Positions 45,236 to 54,595 of a stretch of DNA of 64,000 bases are shown here, piece by piece (within the stretch, counting starts at the first letter, position 1; each line of letters begins with the position of its first letter). This stretch comes from Acidobacteriaceae bacterium. Lineage in GTDB: Bacteria; Acidobacteriota; Terriglobia; Terriglobales; Acidobacteriaceae. Location: contig CAHJWI010000007.1 in NCBI GenBank assembly GCA_903642225.1, positions 1-64,000 on the forward strand, given 5' to 3'. The notes below the pieces were generated by a model. The model made no database searches. It saw only the letters and a list, made by a program, of their open reading frames with translations, and was not told where the DNA came from. Position numbers and translations under genes: made by a program.

Positions 45236-45345
45236 GTGTGGGCGTGTTCACAATGAACCGAAGCGATTGCTGCTCCTGGCCGTGAGGGTGCTGCTCCCTC
45301 CAAAGTACCCGCAGGAACATCGCTGCTCAACGGCCGTCTAAGCGC
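45236..45345 (-). pseudogene. HNH endonuclease C-terminal fragment
   Basis: The minus strand reads FLRVLWREQHPHGQEQQSL then a stop at 45236, matching FLRILWREQHPEGHEQVAL of the HNH remnant at 22340. It lies at higher coordinates than the N-terminal fragment at 44640-44715, the wrong order for one minus-strand gene, so the copy was rearranged or two copies are involved. Confidence 0.65.
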
Positions 45346-45397
45346 TTAGCCTCTACTGGCGCGCCCGCAAGAGGCGACCAACTTTATGAGTCTTTGT

Positions 45398-45415
45398 AGA
45401 ACGAATGATCGTTCT
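45398..45415. promoter_or_regulatory. Dyad AGAACGA-N4-TCGTTCT, possible TetR-like operator
   Basis: Two perfect seven-base half-sites are separated by four bases, 57 bases upstream of the HXXEE-like reading frame. Size and symmetry suit a TetR-family operator, but no TetR gene is present in the window. Confidence 0.45.
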
Positions 45416-45471
45416 GTATATTTGGCTAAACGACAAAATGAGCCCTCAAACTTGCCTTTTTAAGGTGACGA

Positions 45472-45951
45472 GTGAACCTGGTTGATCTTTGTTGGTTGTC
45501 TACGGCGGCGTATGCGATCCACGTCATCGAAGAATTCATCTTCGATTGGAAAGGCTGAGCGACAGCCGTTCTGCGGCTGCCCGTCGATTGGAATACCTTC
45601 TACTTGGCAAATGCAGTTGTCATGGTGCTCGGCATCGTGGCTGCTGAAGTTGCACCCCGCTTGCCTGTCATTGCGCTGGGATTCCCTGCTCTCATGCTGA
45701 TCAATGCGACCTTCTTCCACGTCGGACCTTTTCTCGTGATGAAGGGGCGCTTTTCACCAGGACTCTTGTCCGCGGTTTTCCTGTTCTATCCGCTAGGAAT
45801 CGCCAGCTTCCGCATACCGCATCTTGCGGTCACCATCGGTGCTCGAGGCACGTTTGAAGCCTTCCTGATCGGGACGCTCCTCATGGCTGCGCCCATTGTG
45901 TTCGTCAAGCTAAAGAATAAACCCTACTTCCAACAACGGCCCAACGGCTGA
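45472..45951 (+). pseudogene. HXXEE-domain membrane protein with one nonsense codon
   Basis: From GTG at 45472 (AAGGTGA just upstream) the frame reads MNLVDLCWLSTAAYAIHVIE followed by EF, which contains the HxxEE signature, then FDWKG and a TGA at 45556-45558. Beyond it the same frame continues intact with three to four helices (YLANAVVMVLGIVAAEV, LLSAVFLFYPLGIASF, EAFLIGTLLMAAPIVFV) to 45951. A Trp codon (TGG) is the likely ancestor of the TGA. The product would be about 159 residues. Function of HXXEE proteins is unknown; a metal site is presumed. Confidence 0.65.
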
Positions 45952-46695
45952 AGCGGCACTGCATGAGTATGCTAACCGCAAGAACCTGGCCCACAAATAC
46001 TTAGCGGGTTAGAGTCTTCGCCCGCAAAAAGCTCATGACCAATCTTGCCCGACCCATGATCCTAAGGGTTTATCGCTGTTCCTGGCACTTAGTTCCGAAC
46101 GATACAGCGAAGCATCTGAACTCTCTCGTGAACGTGGCCTGGCTTTGACAGACCTTATTACGATGTCTCCTTTTTTCACATTGGAGCTTGAGAGGGAACA
46201 CGTTTGGATGACAAGCATTGTGCAAGAGCACCCATTGAAGAAAAGGGCCAGGGATTGACTGACACCGACATTCCAGCTAAGTGCCAGCGGTTGTAGAAAA
46301 GGACGGTCGCCGTTCGCCTTAAGCCATCGCAGGATGTTACTCGTCACCACAAACCGTAAACAGATTTGTGCCTGTACTAAAACGCACTCGCCGCCTTGGA
46401 TCACGGCATGGGTTCGGACAGCCAGACCTCTCCACGTAAGGCCGACCTGAACTCTCCTACATGACTTCTCCAGATGGATCAATCGCATCGAGACACAGAT
46501 CTCAAGAAGATTGAGCTCACAGTGCCGCCAAGGGCGTAGTAATGCTTACAGTCTCTATACCGCCTCCACAACTTCACTTCGGAAGTGCATCCACGAGTAT
46601 GACGATTTCAAGGAGGCCACGTACTAGTGGATCCACTGCATGAAGGCGCATTTCCTCTAGACATGCCGCGCTAGCAATGCCCGGAGCCTTCCGCG
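45952..46695. other. No recognisable gene
   Basis: The longest frame (46033-46488, minus, 151 codons) has no convincing ribosome-binding site and no familiar motif. I see no RNA gene or repeat here. Confidence 0.35.
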
Positions 46696-49542
46696 CTAGT
46701 CCCCATCGCGGTCCTGTCGTTTTGCCCCAACGCGCTTTTCCTTGTGGAAGTGCTTGCGAATGTCGTCGGCATCATCGCAGTCCACCAGGGCTCGCGCCTC
46801 TGCTGCGTTCTTGGGACGCGCTATCTTTGCGATGGCCGGATCGAAGACTGCGGGGTCCTCGGGCAACGCGGTGTAAGGGCGGAGGTCCGGTGTCGTCGTG
46901 AATAAGTCATCCAAGTCACCAGCCAGTGCGTCCTCAAGGTTCAACGCACCAATGCCAAGCAAGCTGTAAGCTGTTTTTTGCAGGCTGCCCATGCTTGTGT
47001 GCCGATGCGAAATTGTGCCACGTTTTACATAGGGGCCGATCGCGAGCATAACGCTGCGATGCGCATCGATGTGATCCACCCCATCCTGGGCGTCATCCTC
47101 CGTCACCAGAATTGCGCTCTGTGGCCATGCGCTGCTGTGCGAAATAAGATCAACGATCTTGCCCAATGCCAAGTCGTTATCCGCGACAAACGATGCCCTA
47201 TCGGTATAACCATCTGCAGGCCGCAATTCGCCGGTGTGGTCGTTTGGTAGGCGGATCACAATTAGGGATGGCACTTTGTTCTCAGCCAAGAGTCTTGCAA
47301 AGTCTTGCGCGAATTCTTTGTAACGAAGTTGGTCTGGGATGCCGAGATTGAACGTGGGGTATGTGCGATCGGTGGCCTCAAAAACGGGCTGAGGCACCGG
47401 GGCATTCAGAACGAGGCGTTCACCTTCGGGTGCAGAACCGTCTATCTCTTCCGCTCCCTCGATCTCGATTCCTTCGCCATAGTTCCGAATTGAGAGACCC
47501 GCTCGATGCACGTGTTCCCACAGTGTGCCGAACTCGGGCTCATCTTCGGGCATTGGCGCGTCATTGCCGCCGTTTAGTGCCCGTCGACCTGGCGCGGGAC
47601 TGAAGGGGTCGCTGGTCCGCCGCCCACCATAATTCGACGTCCACGCGATATGGAACCAAGGCGTCTCTTCCGCGCCGACCAGCCAACGGTGCCCATCGGC
47701 TGACACATCGCTGTCTACATAAAACTGATCGCTCGTGGCAAACTGTTGAGCTAAAGCATGTGCATTTGGGGTAACGGCGTGAATCTTTGCTCGGGGCGCG
47801 CTCGCAAGCCAGCCATGCATACCCCAGCGGGCCAGTGCCGGACTGCCTGCCGCACCCGGAAGGTCCCCGAAGATCTCGTCGAAAGTACGGTTTTCGCGAA
47901 TAATCAAGAACACATGTTGCACTCTCCGCAAGGTAGACAACCTACTTTTCTCGGTTGCCGTTTCGTCACCAGCCTGGCCCGCTAATTGGAGATGCGCCGT
48001 ATTGTTGCGAATCACCTGCTTAGTTTCTGCGCCAAGATCATTTCCCGACGGTAGCGCAATTGTGGAAACGCTGCCGAACTCCAGCTCGCCAATGTAGCTC
48101 CCGTGATTAGTCGTGAGCGATGCATTCGGGCCTGTGCCCTGGCCTTTGGTGTTTACTACATAAAGGTTCCCGCCATCCGGCGACACAGCCAAAGCGCTGG
48201 GGTACCAGCCGACCGGGAGGTGCCCCAAGACATGTCCGTCCGTCGTGTCGAGTACCGCAACCGCATTAATGCCGGCTTCCGCTACGTACAGCCGGCCGCC
48301 ACCAGCCGCCAACCCCGCCGGCATCACACCGCGCAACGGCCGTCCCTCCGCATCCTGAAACGTCTTTCCTGAAAATGGAGACAGAGCAATCTCGGACAGC
48401 ACTCGGCTGCCGTCCCCGGCAAGCACCGCAACTGCATCTTGATGCGCTAAAGTTACGTACACTCGCCCCTGATACTCGAGCACACCGGTCGGTGAGGCAC
48501 CGCCTACTACGCCTGTGTTGCCGTCTATCGTCGTACCGAGGCGCAATTTGGCTAACAGCTTAGCCGTTTTGCCATCTGACACGTCATACGTCCACAGTGA
48601 ACTGCCACGGGGATCATTCTCGGAACCTAGACCCGGTACGGTATGGCCGTCCACGACTGCGCCTTCGCGGGCCTGCTTAGACGGATACCCAAACGCAGGA
48701 AATTTTAATCCCGTCTTTAGAAGCGCTTGTGCATCCACACCGGGCACAGTTTGGTATTCGAAGAGACCCGAGTTCGTGATGTACAGTCGCGAGCCGTTCC
48801 CGGAGCTAGCAACCGCAAATGGATTGGCTCCAGTGGGGACGGACCAAAGTTTGCGCTGTGACGAAGTATCAATCGCCACCAGACGCCAGTTCCCCTGGTC
48901 TATAACGTAGATCCGCTTACCGTCAGGGCTGAGCGTTAGACTTGCCGCGAAGCTATGCGCATAGGTGGTACTACCCACCACACCATCCAGTGGAATGCGT
49001 CCGACACGTCGCCAGTCGCGCGTTGCATAAACGTCTACCGCGCCTGTGTCGCCCGTCGCGTCGTATAGAAGCGTGCCGTCGGCCGAATAAGCCACACCTG
49101 CTAACACTTGCACGTTCGGGTCGCTCTTAACGCCGGGTGGTAACTGCCGCAGCGTCACGTGCCGAGCATGGCCTGCCGTGGATTTCACAGCTGCGCCGTC
49201 GAGCACGTTAAGCGCGAACGGCCATCCAATAGATGGCAAGGCCACCTGTGCGCCATCCGGCCGAACCGCAATTGCGAAGGGGTATGGTGCCAAACGTGTC
49301 CAGCGACCCGATGGTGTGATGCGCCGACCATTTGGGAGCGTTACAGCCTGCGGTGCCGCAATCTCAATTTCATTGCGGTTCGTTTCGAGTTGCTGGCGTA
49401 ATCGCTTGGGCCCGAGGTCGTGCCTAGAAGCAGTCTGACACAGAGCAGAATAGGTAAATGCATTGGCCCCGATGCACACAAAGGCAATCACCAGAGGAAA
49501 CGACACCGTCATAAAACCTTGACTGACATTCTTGCGGAGCAT
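46696..49542 (-). CDS. YncE-like β-propeller / phosphoesterase fusion, secreted
   Basis: A 948-residue exported protein. After a signal segment, residues about 70-500 form a seven-bladed YVTN/YncE-like propeller (SLTLSPDGKRIYVIDQGNW, GGRLYVAEAGINAVAVLDT, AVSPDGGNLYVVNTKGQG). Residues about 540-900 form an AP-superfamily/phosphoesterase domain (HVFLIIRENRTFDEIFGDLP, SADGHRW, TEDDAQDGVDHIDAHRS), with the metal-binding Asp and His residues in place. This architecture is common in Acidobacteriota and may cleave phosphodiesters or phospholipids in the periplasm; substrate unknown. The ATG at 49542 is used; an ATG at 49512 is possible. It is intact within the decayed region. Confidence 0.88.
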   Translation of the reverse strand: MLRKNVSQGFMTVSFPLVIAFVCIGANAFTYSALCQTASRHDLGPKRLRQQLETNRNEIEIAAPQAVTLPNGRRITPSGRWTRLAPYPFAIAVRPDGAQVALPSIGWPFALNVLDGAAVKSTAGHARHVTLRQLPPGVKSDPNVQVLAGVAYSADGTLLYDATGDTGAVDVYATRDWRRVGRIPLDGVVGSTTYAHSFAASLTLSPDGKRIYVIDQGNWRLVAIDTSSQRKLWSVPTGANPFAVASSGNGSRLYITNSGLFEYQTVPGVDAQALLKTGLKFPAFGYPSKQAREGAVVDGHTVPGLGSENDPRGSSLWTYDVSDGKTAKLLAKLRLGTTIDGNTGVVGGASPTGVLEYQGRVYVTLAHQDAVAVLAGDGSRVLSEIALSPFSGKTFQDAEGRPLRGVMPAGLAAGGGRLYVAEAGINAVAVLDTTDGHVLGHLPVGWYPSALAVSPDGGNLYVVNTKGQGTGPNASLTTNHGSYIGELEFGSVSTIALPSGNDLGAETKQVIRNNTAHLQLAGQAGDETATEKSRLSTLRRVQHVFLIIRENRTFDEIFGDLPGAAGSPALARWGMHGWLASAPRAKIHAVTPNAHALAQQFATSDQFYVDSDVSADGHRWLVGAEETPWFHIAWTSNYGGRRTSDPFSPAPGRRALNGGNDAPMPEDEPEFGTLWEHVHRAGLSIRNYGEGIEIEGAEEIDGSAPEGERLVLNAPVPQPVFEATDRTYPTFNLGIPDQLRYKEFAQDFARLLAENKVPSLIVIRLPNDHTGELRPADGYTDRASFVADNDLALGKIVDLISHSSAWPQSAILVTEDDAQDGVDHIDAHRSVMLAIGPYVKRGTISHRHTSMGSLQKTAYSLLGIGALNLEDALAGDLDDLFTTTPDLRPYTALPEDPAVFDPAIAKIARPKNAAEARALVDCDDADDIRKHFHKEKRVGAKRQDRDGD

Positions 49543-49903
49543 GCTCTAAGTGTATTAGTTCTGCTTCAAAGTAGTTATCTATCTGAACGTCAAAATGCAC
49601 GGGCACGGTCAATCTCAACCATTGTGAGCACGATTACAGCCGAGCAATTGCCGGCTACTATCTCGGGTTCGATTTCGCCATCTTAACTCTGGATGGTGTA
49701 CTTACAAAGGTCGTTGTAGAGGACTGTCTGGTCGGAAGTTGGTCACTGCCTCGTCGACAAGGAATCAGAGTCTTGGATCCGGGACTGCCCTTTCATCGCT
49801 TTGAAATGTTTGAATGTCTTAAAATAGCTAGGATCGGGTGCTGGTGGATCACAAGGTGAGCAGCCCAGCCTATTCAGGATCTCCCTGCGTCCGGCCTCGT
49901 CTT
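49543..49903. other. Non-coding stretch upstream of the propeller gene
   Basis: No gene is visible. The AT-rich start of this segment probably holds the promoter of the minus-strand propeller/phosphoesterase gene, but no clear -35/-10 pair stands out. Confidence 0.35.
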
Positions 49904-49931
49904 TCAATCCACTCTAATTCGAGTGGATTGA
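49904..49931. repeat. Perfect 11-bp inverted repeat
   Basis: TCAATCCACTC and GAGTGGATTGA flank the loop TAATTC. There is a single copy and no T-run. It could be an element end, an operator or a palindromic repeat. Confidence 0.5.
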
Positions 49932-50046
49932 CTTAGATGAGTGATCTCGAAACCATGTGATCAATCTTCGCATGAGGGGGCGTCGCCTAGTGCTCGTCGG
50001 CATGCCTGGAATCGAGAAGCGTGTCGCCCGCTTCCCACAGTTCTAC

Positions 50047-50270
50047 TGAGGATAGACTTTCTCCATGATTTCCGGCCGCTCGATGAAACACAAGTGACCA
50101 AGTTGCCTGAGCAACGATGGGTACCCGCTGGGGTTGAACCTACCACACGAGGTACTCGCGCCCGATATCATCGCCAGCCTCGTGCGGGTGAGCGCGAGAA
50201 ACTTCCGCTTGCTCTCAGCTCCCTACCCAGGTCGAGCGCATCCTACGCAGAATTCTGGCGGGACTGGAAT
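50047..50270 (+). pseudogene. IstB/TniB-like AAA ATPase C-terminal fragment
   Basis: The plus strand reads IDFLHDFRPLDETQVTKLPE and QRWVPAGV. After a frameshift near 50135 comes NLPHEVLAPDIIASLVRVSA and NFRLL; after another shift comes LPTQVERILRRILAG. This is the C-terminal α-helical lid pattern (GNFRLLxRLLTQxERIL) of IS21/Tn7-like transposition ATPases. Walker motifs are absent, so only the last third remains. Confidence 0.55.
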
Positions 50271-50751
50271 CGTACTTGCCGTGCATTTCACTGACCAGCA
50301 CCTCTTCCACGGTGTATGTCACAGCCGCGTCTCATCAGAGACGAGGTTACCCGGTCGTCGGCGATCTCTACGTTCCAAATCTTGACAGACACTTATCACA
50401 GGAAACCTATCCGCCCTGCTTTAAACGCGTCTGCCTGCTGATCAATGTTGGCGTGATTGCATGGTACCCGGGTGCCACCTCGCACGCGGCGCTTTCCCGT
50501 CCCTTACTGCCCGCGGCGTGCCAGGCGTTCCCAGCGAGTGCAGCATCGCATCTGGGCGAATAAAGGTGAGCTGCGTCGTAGAATTTAAGTCTAGGCATGA
50601 GCTGGGGCACTTCGCAAAGCGTGGCTCGCAAGCTTCCAATAACCTCTAGGTTCATCGTCAAGTAAACTCTCTTGCGCGGGAGAAGCAGACACCCTGATAG
50701 GAAGGTCGGAAGGCTTTGCGTGCAACCAAGGCTGCGAAGAGCACCTGAGTT
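50271..50751. other. No recognisable gene
   Basis: Short frames only. A small inverted repeat CGTCTC-ATCA-GAGACG occurs near 50331-50346. Confidence 0.35.
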
Positions 50752-51846
50752 TTACGCCGCTTCCCTTATCGGATAGAGGTGGGGAGGTTCGTCGCTTACA
50801 GCAGCGATGGCTTGGGTTCCGCGCAGGCGGTTTACGAAACTATTTTCCAGAATGGAGGCGGCCGCGCATACCAGAAGCGGTATGAGTTCTCCGAAAACTC
50901 TGGTTTCTATCAAGATGCCATAACTGAACATGAACACGATCCACACAGGCAAGATCCAGAGCCACATGCGCAGTCTGGTGTCAGAGATCCTTGCGCGCAT
51001 GATGATGACCAACGGCAAGAGGAAGCCGCAGGCACTTAACATCTGAGGCCACGCCTGTGGTGCGATCAGCGATTTCAGATTCCAATCAAAGCGCGGGTAG
51101 AACTCCGACGGGTTCTGGTGAAAGTGGTAGCGAACAAACAGAAGCCAACCGAACCACGCCAACAACAGGGGGACTACGACTCGTAATGTCTGCCACTGAA
51201 CAGCCTTTTTCCACACAATCCCCTTGTGTGTGATCGTCTTGTCGATCATATACAGAGGCAGCAGAAGCAATGTGGTTTCCCGGTTGACAGTCGCCACAAG
51301 GAACAAAGCTACAAACCAGAATATGTGCCGACGAAAGTAAATCAGGTACATAGCCCCTGCAAAGAAGGCCAGGCTTGGAAGATCGTAGATAAAGCGAAAG
51401 TTTTGGACTGTATGCAGGATGTAAGTGACCGCGAACGCGACGAGGAACAACGGATAAATCAATGGAGTGAAGAGTCGGTAGCGAGAACTTGCTTGATACA
51501 CCCTCGTAGTGAAGAAACCGGCGAGGAGCAAACAGATCACGTTTACGCCAGCCTGAACTATGACCTCGGGTTGAACTGGACGAGGGAACCAAAAGTGCGA
51601 CACGCCGAACGAAGCTCTGGTGAAATCAAACAGCGCCCTACTATGCGCCGCCCTCATCGGCAACAACATGAGACAGCGCCCCTGGAACGGCATGCGCTCA
51701 AGGCCAAGTTCGTACAACCGCGTATTAACGTATGGTCGGGTAAGCCACAGATAGCACCACGCGAGTTGAATCGTAGCAACGACGAAGAACAGCAAGAGGA
51801 GATTTCGCTTGCTCCACAACCTGAGGTGAGTAGTTCTGACTGTCAT
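50752..51846 (-). CDS. Polytopic membrane protein of unknown function
   Basis: A protein of about 364 residues with eight to nine helices. A helix-loop-helix start (LLLLFFVVATIQLAWCYLWL) is followed by a soluble loop with FTRASFGVSHFWFPRP and further helices including a short NRETTLLLLPLYM motif, which recalls bacterial dolichol-phosphate or GT-87-like mannosyltransferase-type membrane proteins. The ATG at 51846 has AGGAG five bases upstream. It is intact although its surroundings are decayed, and no operon partner is apparent. Confidence 0.65.
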   Translation of the reverse strand: MTVRTTHLRLWSKRNLLLLFFVVATIQLAWCYLWLTRPYVNTRLYELGLERMPFQGRCLMLLPMRAAHSRALFDFTRASFGVSHFWFPRPVQPEVIVQAGVNVICLLLAGFFTTRVYQASSRYRLFTPLIYPLFLVAFAVTYILHTVQNFRFIYDLPSLAFFAGAMYLIYFRRHIFWFVALFLVATVNRETTLLLLPLYMIDKTITHKGIVWKKAVQWQTLRVVVPLLLAWFGWLLFVRYHFHQNPSEFYPRFDWNLKSLIAPQAWPQMLSACGFLLPLVIIMRARISDTRLRMWLWILPVWIVFMFSYGILIETRVFGELIPLLVCAAASILENSFVNRLRGTQAIAAVSDEPPHLYPIREAA

Positions 51847-51881
51847 CAATCTCCTGCTTGGCACTTACAATTGAGGCTAGG

Positions 51882-52142
51882 CTAGCGCTTATTCCGTGCG
51901 CGGCACTTGCCTTGCGCCATGCGTAATGAGGTGCTCATCACACCGTTGTCCCGGGAAGCTTCAAGCAACGGCTGGTCATCTTTCGTTTTTGGAACCCTTC
52001 TTTTCAGCGTCGACCTAAAGATAGAGAGCACATCTGCAGCGCTCGTCCCCAGTTGAGCTCGAGCCGCGATGAGACAGTGGCACCCCATGCAGCTTATGTC
52101 GTACTCCTCCAGCGCTTTGAGCGCTGGCATGCATTCGGGCAT
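51882..52142 (-). CDS. Small hypothetical ORF with CxxC motif
   Basis: An 86-codon frame reading EEYDISCMGCHCLIAARAQL followed by GTSAADVLSIFRSTL. The paired cysteines may be chance. Composition is protein-like, but I recognise no family and no strong ribosome-binding site. It lies just upstream of the membrane protein gene on the same strand. Confidence 0.3.
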   Translation of the reverse strand: MPECMPALKALEEYDISCMGCHCLIAARAQLGTSAADVLSIFRSTLKRRVPKTKDDQPLLEASRDNGVMSTSLRMAQGKCRARNKR

Positions 52143-53034
52143 CCGGCCTTGCCCGCGCAGAAGAAGCGCTTTCGCCCAATGGGCAACAGTTAAGGTGCTT
52201 GTACTTCAACGTGAACTGGAGCTCCTAAGCAAGAGCCGTCTCCACAACGATGCCTGTGGGCGTGAGCGGTCCACGTCAGCAAACGCCTCGGAAGCTGCCC
52301 CGCGCGGGTCGCAGCCTGTTCTTCGACAGACAACACCAACTCGGGACATCTTTCGCCTGCTTCTTGATGCTGACCATTGTGACAAATGTAGTTACAAGCC
52401 ACTTAGAAAACGCGAGGGAGACGGCACTGACGGATCGAGCTCTGTCCCGAAAGGACGTGGGCTGAGGTTCGATGGCTCGGACCATGGTTTCCGACGGGAA
52501 GAGGAGGAAGCGGCTCCAACCGGATAGACACACACGTCTCGGCAACAGGCCTGCGCTGAATTATGGGTAGTGCAGCGCCCTCAATGAGCGCTAGCGATCA
52601 ATAAAATGGTTGGCATGTACCGGCTAAGTGCTTCAGAATGGCGACGCACTTGGTTGTAGCGAACCGACTGATCGCTGCCGCTCAATCATTTGCTGCCGGA
52701 TCAGGCATTTTATTTTCATGCCTGGATATGTCGTCTACGTTAACGTCGACCAACTGCGGCTTGGAACAGAGCAGACCGTCACCACCACCTTTGCAAGATC
52801 GGGCTTGTAAAGGATCGCCAAGCGAGACAAATCGTCCTCTCCGCTCGCCACCCTGCTCTTCGTAGGTGACAGCTCCTTCGGTGCAAGCCAGCTCGCAAGA
52901 CACCTTGAGAAGAAGTTGCGACATGACACGATGTGTGATCTGTATGTCATCGTGTTTCCACTGAAGATGCTGGGTAGTCGGCCCGCTCTCCAGATACAGG
53001 TAAGGTCTATTGACCAACCTCTAGGGCCTCCAAT
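52143..53034. other. No recognisable gene
   Basis: Overlapping frames exist on both strands (for example 52682-53017 minus, 111 codons), but none shows a familiar motif or a convincing start. Probably decayed sequence. Confidence 0.35.
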
Positions 53035-53223
53035 TTAACAAGCGTCTGTAGCCGCTGTATCTTGCCCAGATTCGTCCTGTTGAACCATTTCAGTGGCTTG
53101 CGGCAACGTCGCGTGAAGAAGCGCGGCCGAAAACAGACCGCATCTGCCATCGCTGAAGGCTATGAGGAGTGCAGTAGGAAAGCGATCTGCACTTACGATG
53201 AGCAGCTCCGTATCAGTGTCCAT
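53035..53223 (-). CDS. Small paralogous protein with FxDGRC motif, copy 1
   Basis: A 62-residue protein whose core is IAFSDGRCGLFSAALLHATL followed by PQATEM. It is clearly related to the protein at 53325-53537 (IVTFADGRCAVYSSKLLYDM, LPQAEEL). A short β-hairpin-helix fold is likely. The family looks like small acidobacterial conserved proteins of unknown role. It sits next to a Crp/Fnr regulator transcribed in the opposite direction. Confidence 0.6.
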   Translation of the reverse strand: MDTDTELLIVSADRFPTALLIAFSDGRCGLFSAALLHATLPQATEMVQQDESGQDTAATDAC

Positions 53224-53324
53224 GGCTATAGCTTGACGGAGAAGACAGAGGCTGTTCTGCTATCCAGCGAACACTTAAACGCTGCTGTCGTCAATCAGCG
53301 CAGCGCTAAGCTCCACTAGAACAT

Positions 53325-53537
53325 TCAGATTGCCGAACGGCTTAGCTTCTTCGCTGTCGAGAGCCACGCTCTATCCTCGGTTCCCTCTCTGTTCTCGTGC
53401 AGTTCCTCTGCTTGCGGCAGCATGTCATACAAAAGCTTCGAGGAGTACACGGCGCAGCGGCCATCGGCGAAAGTCACAATGATGGATCCGTCTAGCCGGT
53501 CGGCAGCAATAAGGTGCGGCTTCGCTGGGTCTGACAC
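53325..53537 (-). CDS. Small paralogous protein with FxDGRC motif, copy 2
   Basis: A 70-residue protein reading KPHLIAADRLDGSIIVTFAD then GRCAVYSSKLLYDMLPQAEE. It is a tandem paralogue of the 62-residue protein 102 bases downstream on the same strand. The cysteine in DGRC and the LPQAE segment are conserved between the two. Function unknown; divergent to the Crp/Fnr gene at 53654, from which it is separated by about 116 bases. Confidence 0.65.
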   Translation of the reverse strand: MSDPAKPHLIAADRLDGSIIVTFADGRCAVYSSKLLYDMLPQAEELHENREGTEDRAWLSTAKKLSRSAI

Positions 53538-53653
53538 GTTTCTTCAACTCCCTCTAATGACCGCGAGAACTTCCCTCTACCTCGCTAGCTTAGAATAACG
53601 ACAGTTTCGTATGTCGCATAGACAACATTTGGAAAGAGGTGCATGATCGTTCC

Positions 53654-54385
53654 ATGCCGGTCAAAGTCGACCTCCAACCTGCCAACTTTACGAACAGGAT
53701 CCTTCATAGCTTGCCGGCGGATACGCTCCAGCGTCTGCAGTTGCGGAAGGTAGCTTTGCCGGTTGGCCGGGAGATCGAGTTTCCAAATAACACGATCGAC
53801 CACCTTTTCTTCCCCGAAACGGGCGTTGCCATGATGACGACGACGTTTGAAGACGGCTCACAGGTCGAAGTTGGGCTCTTCGGCTACGAGTCCGTCCTCG
53901 GCATCTCCGGTCTCATGGGTACGAAGCGGAGCCTCAATCGCGTGTACGTGCTTATAGCCGGAGAGGGCTTTATCGCTCCCATGGCGACAGCTCAACAGGA
54001 GTTCCGACGCTGCAACGACTTTCAAAACTTGACGTTCCGCAATGTGCAGGCTGGACTTGCTCAGGTTGCCCAAACCGCAGGATGCAACGCCAAGCATGAC
54101 GTGCAGCAGCGGCTAGCCAGCTGGCTTTTACGTTGCGCCGATCGAGCACAGAGTGAAACGCTGCCGGTCTCTCAGGAGGTGCTTGCAACAATGCTGGGCG
54201 TTCGGCGTATGAGTACAAACCTTGCCGTAACCGCTTTTAAAGAGTTGGGGCTGATCGATCATCGTCGCGGTTTTGTCGAGCTGCTCGATCGAAAGAGAAT
54301 CGAACAGAAGGCATGCGAGTGTTACCGCGTTGTCCGCCAACACCTGGAAGACGACAGGGAGTTCGACAGCGGTCAGCATTCTTAG
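53654..54385 (+). CDS. Crp/Fnr-family transcriptional regulator
   Basis: A protein of about 243 residues with cyclic-nucleotide-binding fold (GVAMMTTTFEDGSQVEVGLFG) and winged helix (SQEVLATMLGVRRMSTNLAV). It is a paralogue of the regulator at 20777-21478; the two share the QVEVG-FG-ESV-GIS core, an SLNRVY segment and the AGCNAKH segment. A GTG at 53639 is an alternative start. It may control the divergent pair of small DGRC proteins, judged only from position. Confidence 0.85.
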   Translation: MPVKVDLQPANFTNRILHSLPADTLQRLQLRKVALPVGREIEFPNNTIDHLFFPETGVAMMTTTFEDGSQVEVGLFGYESVLGISGLMGTKRSLNRVYVLIAGEGFIAPMATAQQEFRRCNDFQNLTFRNVQAGLAQVAQTAGCNAKHDVQQRLASWLLRCADRAQSETLPVSQEVLATMLGVRRMSTNLAVTAFKELGLIDHRRGFVELLDRKRIEQKACECYRVVRQHLEDDREFDSGQHS

Positions 54386-54595
54386 CTTCATGTACAAAAG
54401 GCGGTTTCCAAGGGCTCTGGGAAGAGAGGGAAACGGCTTCATATTTTCCTCGCTTTCCATCAGACCGGCACTTCCACTGCTGCGCGCGAGCCCGTTTTCT
54501 CGCCATCACCGCAGGTTGCCCTCGGGTTCTCTTTGTAGCCTGTCATCTGGCTGTTGGTCATCACCTTCACCTTGCGCTTATGTCCTGCTGCGCCT
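54386..54595. other. No recognisable gene
   Basis: Nothing is supported in this short gap between the Crp/Fnr gene and mobile-element debris. Confidence 0.3.

Noticed and set aside
45556-45558. TGA as selenocysteine codon in the HXXEE gene
   Set aside because: The position fits Trp in context, no selenocysteine insertion structure is evident, and neighbouring genes are also decayed.
49904-49931. CRISPR repeat
   Set aside because: Only one copy is present, with no spacer-repeat periodicity and no cas genes in the window.
50120-50180. tRNA-like segment around GGGGTTGAACCT
   Set aside because: No acceptor, D or anticodon arms can be folded; the stretch is better explained as part of an IstB-like fragment.
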